In this document: positions 45,069 through 52,800 of the stretch, piece by piece
How the letters are laid out: each line of letters opens with the position of its first letter
Position numbering within the stretch: the stretch's first letter is position 1
NCBI RefSeq assembly: GCF_020171945.1
Contig: NZ_JAIVAP010000003.1
Coordinates: 1 to 64,000, forward strand
Reading direction: 5' to 3'
Length of the DNA: 64,000 bases
From: Bacillus infantis
GTDB taxonomy: Bacteria; Bacillota; Bacilli; Bacillales; Cytobacillaceae
Program-made: the position numbers and the translations under genes
Notes under the pieces: model-generated
The model's input: the letters and a program-made list of their open reading frames with translations, nothing else
The model's database searches: none
What the model was told of the DNA's origin: nothing

Positions 45069-45116
45069 AAGCACCCCAGCTGCAGGATCTGCCTGCAGAT
45101 TGAGGGTGCTTTTTTG
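45069..45116 (+). terminator. terminator of the polysaccharide operon
   Basis: Nested stems AAGCACCC/GGGTGCTT and CTGCAGG/CCTGCAG followed by six T residues, 13 bases after the kinase stop. Confidence 0.92.
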
Positions 45117-45255
45117 CTGCCGCAGACTTCACTATCCTTTAGAAAATCCCTGAATATAGCAATCTTAACAAACATTCAGTACGAATATATCTGTTCAAAA
45201 GCTCATATATAAGAAGTGCTTTTAATATATTTTCAAGGAAGGAGGATCTCCACAC

Positions 45256-45293
45256 AATTCCGATTTGACAGATGGGAATATATGAAATAAGGT
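45256..45293 (+). promoter_or_regulatory. promoter of tcyP with CymR-like half site
   Basis: TTGACA (45265-45270) and TAAGGT (45288-45293) have a 17-base spacer. AATTCCGAT (45256-45264) abuts the -35; its complement ATCGGAATT is the conserved core of CymR boxes as I recall them. CymR represses cystine uptake genes in B. subtilis, so the match fits the gene. The weak -10 box lowers certainty. Confidence 0.5.
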
Positions 45294-45323
45294 GTACTTA
45301 TAGAAAATATTAGGAGGGATAAC

Positions 45324-46712
45324 ATGTCTGCGGTATATATTATAGTGAATATTGCCATTATGCTTTTATTGATTTATGGACTGTATGTAATGCAGAAAAA
45401 ACATATATCGTTCTCCAAGCGTGTTTTCACTGCACTTGGAGCGGGGATTGTATTCGGCTTTGCCCTGCAATTCATTTATGGATCCGGTTCGGAAGTAATT
45501 GCCGAGTCGGCTGACTGGTTCAACCTAGCCGGGGGAGGGTATGTCAGATTCCTCCAGATGATTGTCATGCCGCTCGTTTTTATTTCGATCCTGGCTGCTT
45601 TTACGAAGCTGAAGCTGACCAATAATATTGGGAAAATCAGCACGCTGATCCTTGGGATCCTGGTTGGGACCACGGCGATTGCAGCTGCGGTCGGCATCAC
45701 TGCCGCCCTTGGCTTTGATCTGGAGGCAGTCCAGATTACACAGGGAGAAGCGGAATCTGCAAGGGCTGAACAGCTTGAGCAGCGATACGGGGAAATCCAG
45801 GACCGCACTTTCCCGCAGCAAATACTTGATCTTCTGCCTGCCAATCCATTTCTGGATTTCACAGGTGCGCGGCCTACATCCACCATATCTGTTGTCATAT
45901 TTGCCGCCTTCCTGGGGATTGCCTATCTTGGCGTAAAACGGAAAACACCTGAGCACGCGGAGCTTTTTGCGAGAATAGTAGATTCTTTTTACAGTATTAT
46001 CATGAGGGTCGTTACATTGATTCTCCGCCTTACGCCATACGGGGTTCTGGCCATCATGGCAAAAACCGCGGCTACCAGCGATCTTGATGCCATCCTGAAT
46101 CTTGGCAAATTTGTCGTTGCTTCCTATGCAGCGCTCATCGTCATGTTCCTGATTCACCTGCTGCTGCTGGTGTTGGCAGGCCTGAATCCTGTCACTTATA
46201 TGAAAAAAGCCTTCCCGGTCCTGGCCTTTGCCTTCACATCCAGGACGAGTGCAGGAGCACTGCCGCTGAATATTAAAACACAGCGGTCACTCGGGGTATC
46301 TGAAGGGATTGCCAACTTCTCAGGTTCATTCGGCCTTACTATCGGCCAAAACGGATGTGCCGGGATCTATCCGGCTATGCTGGCAGTCATGATTGCACCT
46401 ACAGTAGGAATCGATCCGCTTTCACCGTCATTCCTGCTGTCTGTCATCGCCATCGTCGCTATCAGTTCTTTTGGCGTGGCAGGTGTAGGCGGCGGTGCTA
46501 CCTTTGCAGCACTGCTTGTCCTTTCAGCACTCAACCTGCCGGTAGGGCTTGCCGGCCTGCTCATCTCCATTGAGCCTCTTATTGACATGGGGCGGACAGC
46601 GGTCAATGTATCCGGAAGCATGACATCCGGCATCCTCACAAGCCGTGTGACTGGAGACATTGATACTGCTGCTTACAATGATGCCACTAATAAAATTGAA
46701 GCAGAAGCTTAA
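45324..46712 (+). CDS. tcyP: L-cystine transporter TcyP
   Basis: A 462-residue sodium:dicarboxylate symporter family protein (B. subtilis TcyP is about the same length). Eight or so membrane segments and two re-entrant loops; family motifs include LQMIVMPLVFISILAAF, AFTSRTSAGALPLNIK and GVAGVGGGATFAALLVL. Imports cystine as sulfur source. ATG follows TAGGAGGGAT. Monocistronic with its own promoter and terminator. Confidence 0.94.
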   Translation: MSAVYIIVNIAIMLLLIYGLYVMQKKHISFSKRVFTALGAGIVFGFALQFIYGSGSEVIAESADWFNLAGGGYVRFLQMIVMPLVFISILAAFTKLKLTNNIGKISTLILGILVGTTAIAAAVGITAALGFDLEAVQITQGEAESARAEQLEQRYGEIQDRTFPQQILDLLPANPFLDFTGARPTSTISVVIFAAFLGIAYLGVKRKTPEHAELFARIVDSFYSIIMRVVTLILRLTPYGVLAIMAKTAATSDLDAILNLGKFVVASYAALIVMFLIHLLLLVLAGLNPVTYMKKAFPVLAFAFTSRTSAGALPLNIKTQRSLGVSEGIANFSGSFGLTIGQNGCAGIYPAMLAVMIAPTVGIDPLSPSFLLSVIAIVAISSFGVAGVGGGATFAALLVLSALNLPVGLAGLLISIEPLIDMGRTAVNVSGSMTSGILTSRVTGDIDTAAYNDATNKIEAEA

Positions 46713-46717
46713 TTGGA

Positions 46718-46748
46718 AAGGCCGGGGACTCCCTCCGGCTTTTTCTTT
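46718..46748 (+). terminator. terminator of tcyP
   Basis: GCCGG/CCGGC stem with extended imperfect pairing, followed by TTTTTC. Confidence 0.75.
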
Positions 46749-46800
46749 GTATAGGAATTTTTAAATTGTAAATCTTGTGGATAAATATCAATTCTTGATC

Positions 46801-46848
46801 AACGTCCGGCAGCTGCGCCGTGGTCACAAGCCAAACGCTTTTGTTCGT
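46801..46848. repeat. dispersed hairpin repeat, short copy R3
   Basis: Only the head (GTCCGGCAGCTGCGCC, then GGTCACAAGCC) and tail (ACGCTTTTGTTC) of the repeat family are present; the middle of about 130 bases is missing. Lies just before the methyltransferase gene. Confidence 0.7.
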
Positions 46849-46915
46849 ATGGATGAAATGAGTAGCAGAAGGCCGCATGTTCAGCTACAATCAAGGAAAA
46901 AAGGGAGTTAGGACT

Positions 46916-47662
46916 GTGGAAATGGATAACTTTGAAGAATATGAAGATCCTGTTTTATATGATATTGAGAACAGCTGGACAGGGGAGCTGGATCTGCTGC
47001 TGGAACTTCTGGAAGGAAGAAGGGGGCCGGTCATCGACCTGGCATGCGGTACTGGGAGGCTCGCCATTCCGCTGGCTGAAAAGGGTTTTGAAGTGACAGG
47101 TGTCGATATACATAAAGGCATGCTGGGCAGGGCGGCTGAAAAAGCCAAAGGGCTTCCCATCAAATGGATTTGCGGGGATATCAGAACGATGGACCTGAAA
47201 CTGAGGTCTGAGCTGATTTATATGTCCGGCAATTCCTTTCAGCATTTTTTGGCCAATCAAGACCAGAGTAGGCTGATGGAAGCCGTTGTAAAACATCTGG
47301 ACGAGAGCGGGCTGTTTATCTTCGATACCCGGTTTCCTTCTGCAGAAGAATTGCTCCAGCCCGAACAAGAGGAATATTGGAAAACCTTCACTGGAAAAAG
47401 CGGGGAGGAAATAAAGGTCTCTACGATTAGCAAATACGATGGAATTTCACAGATCCAGCATTACCAGACTATCCGAAGGAGCAATCTGGAAGAGACAGTG
47501 AAGAATATTTTTTTAAGATACACATATCCGCAGGAAATGGAACGGCTGCTTGAACGCTGCCGCCTTGAGATAGTCCATGTCTATGGAGGCTGGGACAAAA
47601 GGGCGCTGACTGCCCGGTCTGAATCTTTGGTATATGTATGCAGAATTGATGGAGGAGCCTGA
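46916..47662 (+). CDS. class I SAM-dependent methyltransferase
   Basis: A 248-residue enzyme. SAM-binding motif I is VIDLACGTGRLAIPLAE near residue 40, with acidic residue GVDIHKGML and WICGDIRTM following. GTG 46916 has AAGGGAG eight bases upstream. Substrate unknown. The hairpin GGAGCCTG/CAGGCTCC at its stop lacks a T-run. Convergent with the YitT-like gene. Confidence 0.88.
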   Translation: MEMDNFEEYEDPVLYDIENSWTGELDLLLELLEGRRGPVIDLACGTGRLAIPLAEKGFEVTGVDIHKGMLGRAAEKAKGLPIKWICGDIRTMDLKLRSELIYMSGNSFQHFLANQDQSRLMEAVVKHLDESGLFIFDTRFPSAEELLQPEQEEYWKTFTGKSGEEIKVSTISKYDGISQIQHYQTIRRSNLEETVKNIFLRYTYPQEMERLLERCRLEIVHVYGGWDKRALTARSESLVYVCRIDGGA

Positions 47663-47691
47663 TACAGGCTCCTTCAGCATGTTTGCAGTGG

Positions 47692-48273
47692 TTATGCCCC
47701 TGCTGCTGAATGCCGGCCCCGGTTCATCAGGATCGTCAGGGTTGCCACACTGATGATGGTCAGGAACGAATAGAAAAAGTGCGTCCACCCGACTGCTTTG
47801 ATTCCGGATGAAATAATCAGTGCATCCATCATAAAGATGACCAGTCCCACATTGACAGAAAGTGCCCTGGAGAGAAGCTGTGCAAGCAGATCAGAGCCGC
47901 AAGTGCTCGTGTCATACCGGAGCATGAGGCCGATTCCGCAGCCGACCAGTATTCCTCCGATAACAGCGCTTGGCAGTATCCCCAGAGGCAAGGTTCCTTT
48001 CATAGGTTCAAAGAGGTCGATAAAAATGGAGGAAACGAGCAGGCCGGTCAAACTGTAAAAAAAATACTTGCGGTCATAAAACCAGGCTGCTGTATAAACA
48101 GGGATGCTGAGGCATACCAAAGACAGGCCCGGGGGCAAATCATAATAATAGTGGAGAATCAGGCCGAGCCCGATAAAACCGCCATCCAGCAGATGATGCG
48201 GAATGATGAAGCCATTGATGCCAATCCCCATAAGAAAGCTTCCCATTAAAATAGCCGTCATTTTCTGTATCAT
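47692..48273 (-). CDS. YitT-family membrane protein lacking the C-terminal domain
   Basis: A 193-residue protein with five or six membrane helices. YitT motifs: MGIGINGFIIPHHLLDGGFIG, GLSLVCLSIPVY, PSAVIGGILVGCGIGLMLRY and DTSTCGSDLLAQL. Usual YitT proteins are near 280 residues and carry a C-terminal DUF2179 domain, absent here; the reading frame ends cleanly, so this looks like a natural short form. ATG follows AAGGTGATG. Function unknown. Confidence 0.88.
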   Translation of the reverse strand: MIQKMTAILMGSFLMGIGINGFIIPHHLLDGGFIGLGLILHYYYDLPPGLSLVCLSIPVYTAAWFYDRKYFFYSLTGLLVSSIFIDLFEPMKGTLPLGILPSAVIGGILVGCGIGLMLRYDTSTCGSDLLAQLLSRALSVNVGLVIFMMDALIISSGIKAVGWTHFFYSFLTIISVATLTILMNRGRHSAAGA

Positions 48274-48614
48274 TTCTCACATCACCTTATCTTGTCCTAT
48301 AAAGAAAAGTATGTGCGAAACGAACATTTAGAACGGCTGACTTAAGGGATAAAGTTTGAAAGCTGAAACTGGAAGGCTTCTGTTCAATTCTGCTCCTGCG
48401 GCTGCAGACAAGGCAGGGAATATCAGTTGAAGAGGGAGGAAAATAACGGGAAAATACAGCCGGTACTGCTATATCTGCCAGGCGCTGCCGCCTGTGTTCC
48501 AAAAGTTGGTAACTGGTGATTGGTATCTTTTCGCGGAAATATCAGCTATAATGCCCACTATATAAGAAAATTATAGAAATAGCCCTTCATCAGGAGGGCG
48601 AAAGGGGACGGATC
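48274..48614. other. intergenic stretch without recognised gene
   Basis: 341 bases between the divergent YitT-like and SurA-like genes. A TATAAT at 48547-48552 probably serves the lipoprotein gene, with only a poor -35 box. A GCCCT/AGGGC hairpin lies just before that gene's ribosome site. No coding frame with a ribosome site was seen. Confidence 0.5.
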
Positions 48615-49370
48615 ATGAAGAAGATTGTATGGACGATGCTGGCAGTCTTGACCGCTGCCGTTTTAACTGCCTGCGGCGGGAACGAGGAAAATGCTAAACC
48701 AGAAGATAAAAATACAGGAAAACAGGAAGAAAAGAGCCAGGAGGCCAGCATGAAGGAAATGCAGGAAAAACTGGACAAGCAGAAAGTCGATGAAAAAGAG
48801 ACAGTCGCTGTTGTCAACGATGATAAAATACTGGGAAAAGATTTTAACGGCATGCTCCAGAATGCTCAAATGAGCTACCAGATGAGCGGACAGGATCCAA
48901 CTACCAAGGAAGCCTCAGAACAAATCAAGCAGCAGACAATAGACAGCCTGGTCGGACAAAGCTTAATCATGCAGGAAGCTGCTGAAAAAGGCTACAAGGC
49001 TTCAGAAGAAGAGGTGCAGGGCCAGCTGGATGAAATAAAGAAACAATACGAAGGCGATGACAAGAAATTTGCCGCTGCCTTAAAGGACGCGGGCCTGACT
49101 GAAGAAGAGCTGAAAGGGCAGATCAGTGATTCTATCGTATCAAATAAGTATATCGATAAAGAAATTAAAGCCGATGCCGCTACAGAAGAAGAAGTAAAAG
49201 CATATTATGAACAAGTGAAAGCATCAACACCTGAAGGACAGTCAATCCCGGAATACGAAGAAGTAAAAACAAAAATCCAGGAACAGCTCAACGACCAAAA
49301 GAAACAGGAAGTACTAGTCAAACAGGTTGAAAATCTGAAAAAAGATGCCAAGGTTGAAGTATTGATTTAA
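48615..49370 (+). CDS. SurA-N/PrsA-like foldase lipoprotein
   Basis: A 251-residue secreted lipoprotein: signal peptide with lipobox VLTAC (Cys20), a Lys/Glu-rich linker, then a SurA-type N-terminal chaperone domain (VVNDDKILGKDFNGML, IDSLVGQSLIMQEAAEKG, ISDSIVSNKYIDKEI). The parvulin isomerase domain of PrsA is absent. Probably assists folding of exported proteins at the outer face of the membrane. Start follows GGGGACGG. Confidence 0.88.
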   Translation: MKKIVWTMLAVLTAAVLTACGGNEENAKPEDKNTGKQEEKSQEASMKEMQEKLDKQKVDEKETVAVVNDDKILGKDFNGMLQNAQMSYQMSGQDPTTKEASEQIKQQTIDSLVGQSLIMQEAAEKGYKASEEEVQGQLDEIKKQYEGDDKKFAAALKDAGLTEEELKGQISDSIVSNKYIDKEIKADAATEEEVKAYYEQVKASTPEGQSIPEYEEVKTKIQEQLNDQKKQEVLVKQVENLKKDAKVEVLI

Positions 49371-49373
49371 AGG

Positions 49374-49406
49374 AAAGAGCAGCTGCATATGGCAGCTGCT
49401 CTTTTT
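49374..49406 (+). terminator. terminator of the SurA-like gene
   Basis: AAAGAGCAGCTGC pairs with GCAGCTGCTCTTT around a short ATATG loop, followed by T residues. Confidence 0.92.
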
Positions 49407-49450
49407 GTTTGTTACTTTCTTTAAATGGGTAAGCGCCCTCCGCATTTCGA

Positions 49451-49573
49451 TTGTCCAGCTGCGGCTCCTAGGTGCTCGAGTCATAAGCCAATCAGGCCAG
49501 AAGGTTAAAGGACAACCTTCCGTCCTGCTCGTCTTATGCTTGTCGCACCTGAACAGTCGCCTCCGCATTTCTT
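49451..49573. repeat. dispersed hairpin repeat, copy R4
   Basis: Head TTGTCCAGCTGCGGCTCCTA resembles R1-R3; the core differs. Nested stems: AGGTGC (49470) with GCACCT (49545), CATAAG with CTTATG, and GAAGGTT with AACCTTC. CCTCCGCATTTC occurs at 49437 and 49560, flanking the element. It ends at the stop codon of the purine permease gene and may act as its 3' structure. Confidence 0.75.
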
Positions 49574-50875
49574 TTAATGCGGTAAAAACGCCAGCTGATA
49601 AAAGAACAATACGGCAAACAGGTAAACAAGCGGATGGACGTCGCGCCATTTTCCTTTAACGATCTTCATCAGCGGGTAGGAGATGAAGCCAAGAGCGATG
49701 CCTGTTGCGATGCTTGATGTCAGCGGCATGCTCAGGATGATCAGGAATGCAGGGAATGCTTCGTCCAGCTCATTCCATTTAATAGCTGAAATGCTTCCCA
49801 TCATCAGGCTGCCGACAATGATCAGTGCCGGTGCAGTGATGGCCGAAAGTCCGGATACTGCGCTTACGAGCGGGCCGAAAAAGGCTGCAAGGATAAACAG
49901 GCCTGCTACGGTCAGGGAGGTCAGCCCGGTCCGGCCGCCTGCGGCTACTCCTGAAGAAGATTCGATATATGCTGAGGTCGGGCTTGTCCCGAACATCGCA
50001 CCGATTGTGGTAGCGATGCTGTCAGAAAGAAGCGCCTCCCTAGCCCGCGGCATAGTATTGCCTTTCATGAGCCCGGCCTGCTGGGCCACGCCGATCATTG
50101 TTCCTGTCGTGTCAAAAATCGTAACAAGCAGGAAAGAGAAGACGACTGCATACAGACTGTGCTGGAAAACCTCAGCAAATGCTGACAGCGGATTGGCAAT
50201 GATCAGGCCATCAGGAAGTGACGGCAGTGAAACAAATCCTTGCTCAAAGCTGAGCTGGCCGGTGAAAAAGGCGATGAGTCCGGTGGCAATCATTCCGAAA
50301 AACATTGCGCCGTTAACATTCAATACCATAAGGACGAGTGTGACGGCCAGGCCGATAAGCGCAAGCACGGCAGATGGCTGATGAAGGTCTCCAAGTGCAA
50401 CCAGATTGGTCGGATGGCTCGTAATGATGCCTGTCAGGCGCAGGCCGATGAAGGCAATGAACAGGCCGATCCCTGCCGTGATGCCATGCTTCAGGTTTTC
50501 AGGAATTGCTTCAATCAGCTTCTTGCGAAAAGGTGTCAGTGACAGGATGATAAAGATGATCCCGGCAACGAAAACGGCTGCAAAAGCCGTCATATAATCA
50601 ATATTTCCATGAGTGCCCACTACTGAATAGGCGAAATACGCATTCAAGCCCATTCCAGGGGCAATGGCTATCGGATAATTGGCGAACAGGGCCATCCACA
50701 ATGTCCCGGCAACAGCAGCTATGATGGTCGCTGTGAATACTTGATCAAAAGGGACGCCTGCATCTGAAAGGATGACAGGATTGACGACTACAATATAAAC
50801 CATCGTCAAAAAAGTTGTGATGCCTGCTAAAACCTCTGTTTTTACATTGGTTTGATAATCTTTAAGTTTAAACAT
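49574..50875 (-). CDS. purine permease (AzgA/PbuG-PbuO group)
   Basis: A 433-residue NCS2-type membrane transporter with about 12 helices. Motifs: TEVLAGITTFLTMVYIVVVNP, GMGLNAYFAYSVV, FDTTGTMIGVAQQAG, GTSPTSAYIESSSGVAAGGRTG. Imports hypoxanthine/guanine or adenine. ATG 50875 has CCGGAGG nearby; the upstream extension to 50947 has no ribosome site. No purine riboswitch precedes it, unlike B. subtilis pbuG; a PurR-type box does. Confidence 0.92.
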   Translation of the reverse strand: MFKLKDYQTNVKTEVLAGITTFLTMVYIVVVNPVILSDAGVPFDQVFTATIIAAVAGTLWMALFANYPIAIAPGMGLNAYFAYSVVGTHGNIDYMTAFAAVFVAGIIFIILSLTPFRKKLIEAIPENLKHGITAGIGLFIAFIGLRLTGIITSHPTNLVALGDLHQPSAVLALIGLAVTLVLMVLNVNGAMFFGMIATGLIAFFTGQLSFEQGFVSLPSLPDGLIIANPLSAFAEVFQHSLYAVVFSFLLVTIFDTTGTMIGVAQQAGLMKGNTMPRAREALLSDSIATTIGAMFGTSPTSAYIESSSGVAAGGRTGLTSLTVAGLFILAAFFGPLVSAVSGLSAITAPALIIVGSLMMGSISAIKWNELDEAFPAFLIILSMPLTSSIATGIALGFISYPLMKIVKGKWRDVHPLVYLFAVLFFYQLAFLPH

Positions 50876-50888
50876 AAAAAACCTCCGG

Positions 50889-50901
50889 AAATACGAACAT
50901 T
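50889..50901. promoter_or_regulatory. PurR box-like site
   Basis: AAATACGAACATT matches 12 of 13 positions of the PurBox AWWWCCGAACWWT. A second CGAA core on the other strand near 50925 is spaced too far for the standard pair. Regulation of the purine permease by PurR is possible. Confidence 0.4.
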
Positions 50902-51112
50902 TAAAAAGCACAAATAATATATTATTCGTTTTTATGATGAAATTCAAGTGCTAATCATTATTATTCTGTAAAAAGCCTGAATGCATTCGGTTTCACAAAA
51001 ATCTTCGGCTGAAAGCTGTGCCGGAAAAAATTTTAAATAATATGAAAATGGGTTGATTATTGCATTCTCCAGACTTTACACTTATTTCAATTACTGAATG
51101 GGGGAATTTTGC

Positions 51113-52756
51113 ATGTATGCAGAATTGCAGGGACTGACGGTCTTTGAACAGGCGGAAAAGCTGACAGCAGAGCTGATCAAGCGCGATAGCTATACCAATA
51201 CAGACGGCGAAAGAAAGAAGGCGGAGTTTATAAAGGGGGTCATCGGCACTTTTCCGTATTTTAAAGCCCGTCCGGATTTTTGCTGGGAGCAGGAGATTGA
51301 AGGAGACCCATTTTCCAGAAAAAATGTATTTGCCTTTATTAAAGGAAAAGGGAAGCAGACAATTCTTTATCATGCCCATTTTGATACGGTAGGTATTGAA
51401 GACTATGGCACTTTAAAGCCATATGCACATGATCCGGACGGGCTGCAGGCTTTCTTTGCGCAATATGAGGCAGATGGGGAGCTTTGGAATGATGCGAGAT
51501 CTGGTGATTGGCTATTTGGCCGCGGAGCGCTTGATATGCAAAGCGGGATTGCTGTCCACCTGGCAAATCTCCTTTATTTTTCAGAGCATCCCGGCGAGCT
51601 TGACGGAAACCTGCTTGTCCTTTTCAATGCGGATGAAGAAGGCCAGCACACCGGCATTCGGTCTGCATTAGCGGAATTGCTCCGGCTAAAAGCAGAGCAC
51701 GGGCTTCAGTATCGGGCCAGCATCAATAATGACTTCATTTCCCCTTTGTTCGACGGGGACAGCAGAAAATACATCTATGCAGGAACCGCCGGCAAGCTGC
51801 TGCCGTGTTTTTATATTGCAGGCAGGGAAGCGCATGCAGGCGAAAGCCTTGCAGGACTAGATCCGACAATTGTAGCATCAGAGCTCAATCTAAGGATCAG
51901 CCAGAATTTCAATCTTGCGGAAAAAGTGGAAGATGAATTGATTCTGCCGCCGAGCTGCTTATATATGAAAGATGACAAAAAAAGCTATGATGTGCAGACA
52001 GCCGTAAGCTGCAAGCTGTATTTTAATTATTTTATCTATAATAAATCGCCTGTTGAGCTGATGAAGGAATTGAAGATGATTGCCATGGAAGCATGCGCAG
52101 AGGCTGAGAGGAGGCTGTCGGAAAGCTATGAGCTTTATCGGCGCACCAATAGCCTGCCAGGGGGCGGCCTTGACTGGGGAATGGAGGTCATCACCTTTTC
52201 GGAGATGATTCATTATCTTGATGGACTTGGACTCGATCCTGTGAAAGCTGTCAGGGACAGCATCAAAGAAGCGGGAGAGTATGAAGCTGATGAGCGGATG
52301 CTGGCATTCGCAGCTGTCGAGGCACTTCACCGGCTAGATCCCGAGAAAAAGCCGAGAACCATCCTGTTCTATGCACCTCCATTCCTTCCTGCCAATCACA
52401 TTAAGGGAGGAAGCATCTTGAGCTGCCTTGAAGAAGTGCTGAAAGAAGAAGCAGCGCTGACGGGTGAGGAATTTAAGCTGAGAAAATATTTCCCGTACTT
52501 GTCTGATGCCAGCTTTTTGTCATACAGCGGGACAGATAATGAAATTGGCTTGCTAAAACAGAATTTCCCGGCGATGGACGAGCTTTTTCCCGTCCCGCTA
52601 AAGGAAATGAAAACATTGGATATTCCTTCCCTGAATATCGGAGTCTATGGGAAGGGCGGCCATAAATGGACAGAAAGGGTCTACAAGCCATATACCTTTG
52701 GAATTCTTCCAAACCTGATCAGAAAGCTGACTGTCAGGCTGCTTCAAAGCAGCTGA
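51113..52756 (+). CDS. M20-family peptidase, RocB-like
   Basis: A 547-residue metallopeptidase-fold protein, the length of RocB. Metal-site motifs: YHAHFDTVG (His, Asp), RGALDMQSG (bridging Asp), NADEEGQHTG (catalytic Glu pair) and a dimerisation domain starting near GREAHAGESLAG. RocB belongs to arginine degradation in B. subtilis, its exact reaction unproven. ATG 51113 follows GGGGGAA. No arginine genes are adjacent. Confidence 0.88.
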   Translation: MYAELQGLTVFEQAEKLTAELIKRDSYTNTDGERKKAEFIKGVIGTFPYFKARPDFCWEQEIEGDPFSRKNVFAFIKGKGKQTILYHAHFDTVGIEDYGTLKPYAHDPDGLQAFFAQYEADGELWNDARSGDWLFGRGALDMQSGIAVHLANLLYFSEHPGELDGNLLVLFNADEEGQHTGIRSALAELLRLKAEHGLQYRASINNDFISPLFDGDSRKYIYAGTAGKLLPCFYIAGREAHAGESLAGLDPTIVASELNLRISQNFNLAEKVEDELILPPSCLYMKDDKKSYDVQTAVSCKLYFNYFIYNKSPVELMKELKMIAMEACAEAERRLSESYELYRRTNSLPGGGLDWGMEVITFSEMIHYLDGLGLDPVKAVRDSIKEAGEYEADERMLAFAAVEALHRLDPEKKPRTILFYAPPFLPANHIKGGSILSCLEEVLKEEAALTGEEFKLRKYFPYLSDASFLSYSGTDNEIGLLKQNFPAMDELFPVPLKEMKTLDIPSLNIGVYGKGGHKWTERVYKPYTFGILPNLIRKLTVRLLQSS

Positions 52757-52770
52757 TCATAAGTCCCGTT

Positions 52771-52800
52771 CTTTTAAAAGGCTGCCTCAGTCAGCAGCCT
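52771..52800 (-). terminator. terminator of the dehydrogenase-membrane fusion gene
   Basis: On the minus strand AGGCTGC pairs with GCAGCCT, followed by TTTTAAAAG. Confidence 0.7.

Noticed and set aside
49683-50381. 232-residue plus-strand frame
   Set aside because: It is antisense to the purine permease gene; low-quality composition and no ribosome site.
50876-51000. Purine riboswitch before the purine permease
   Set aside because: The conserved aptamer core sequences are absent; only a PurR-like box is seen.
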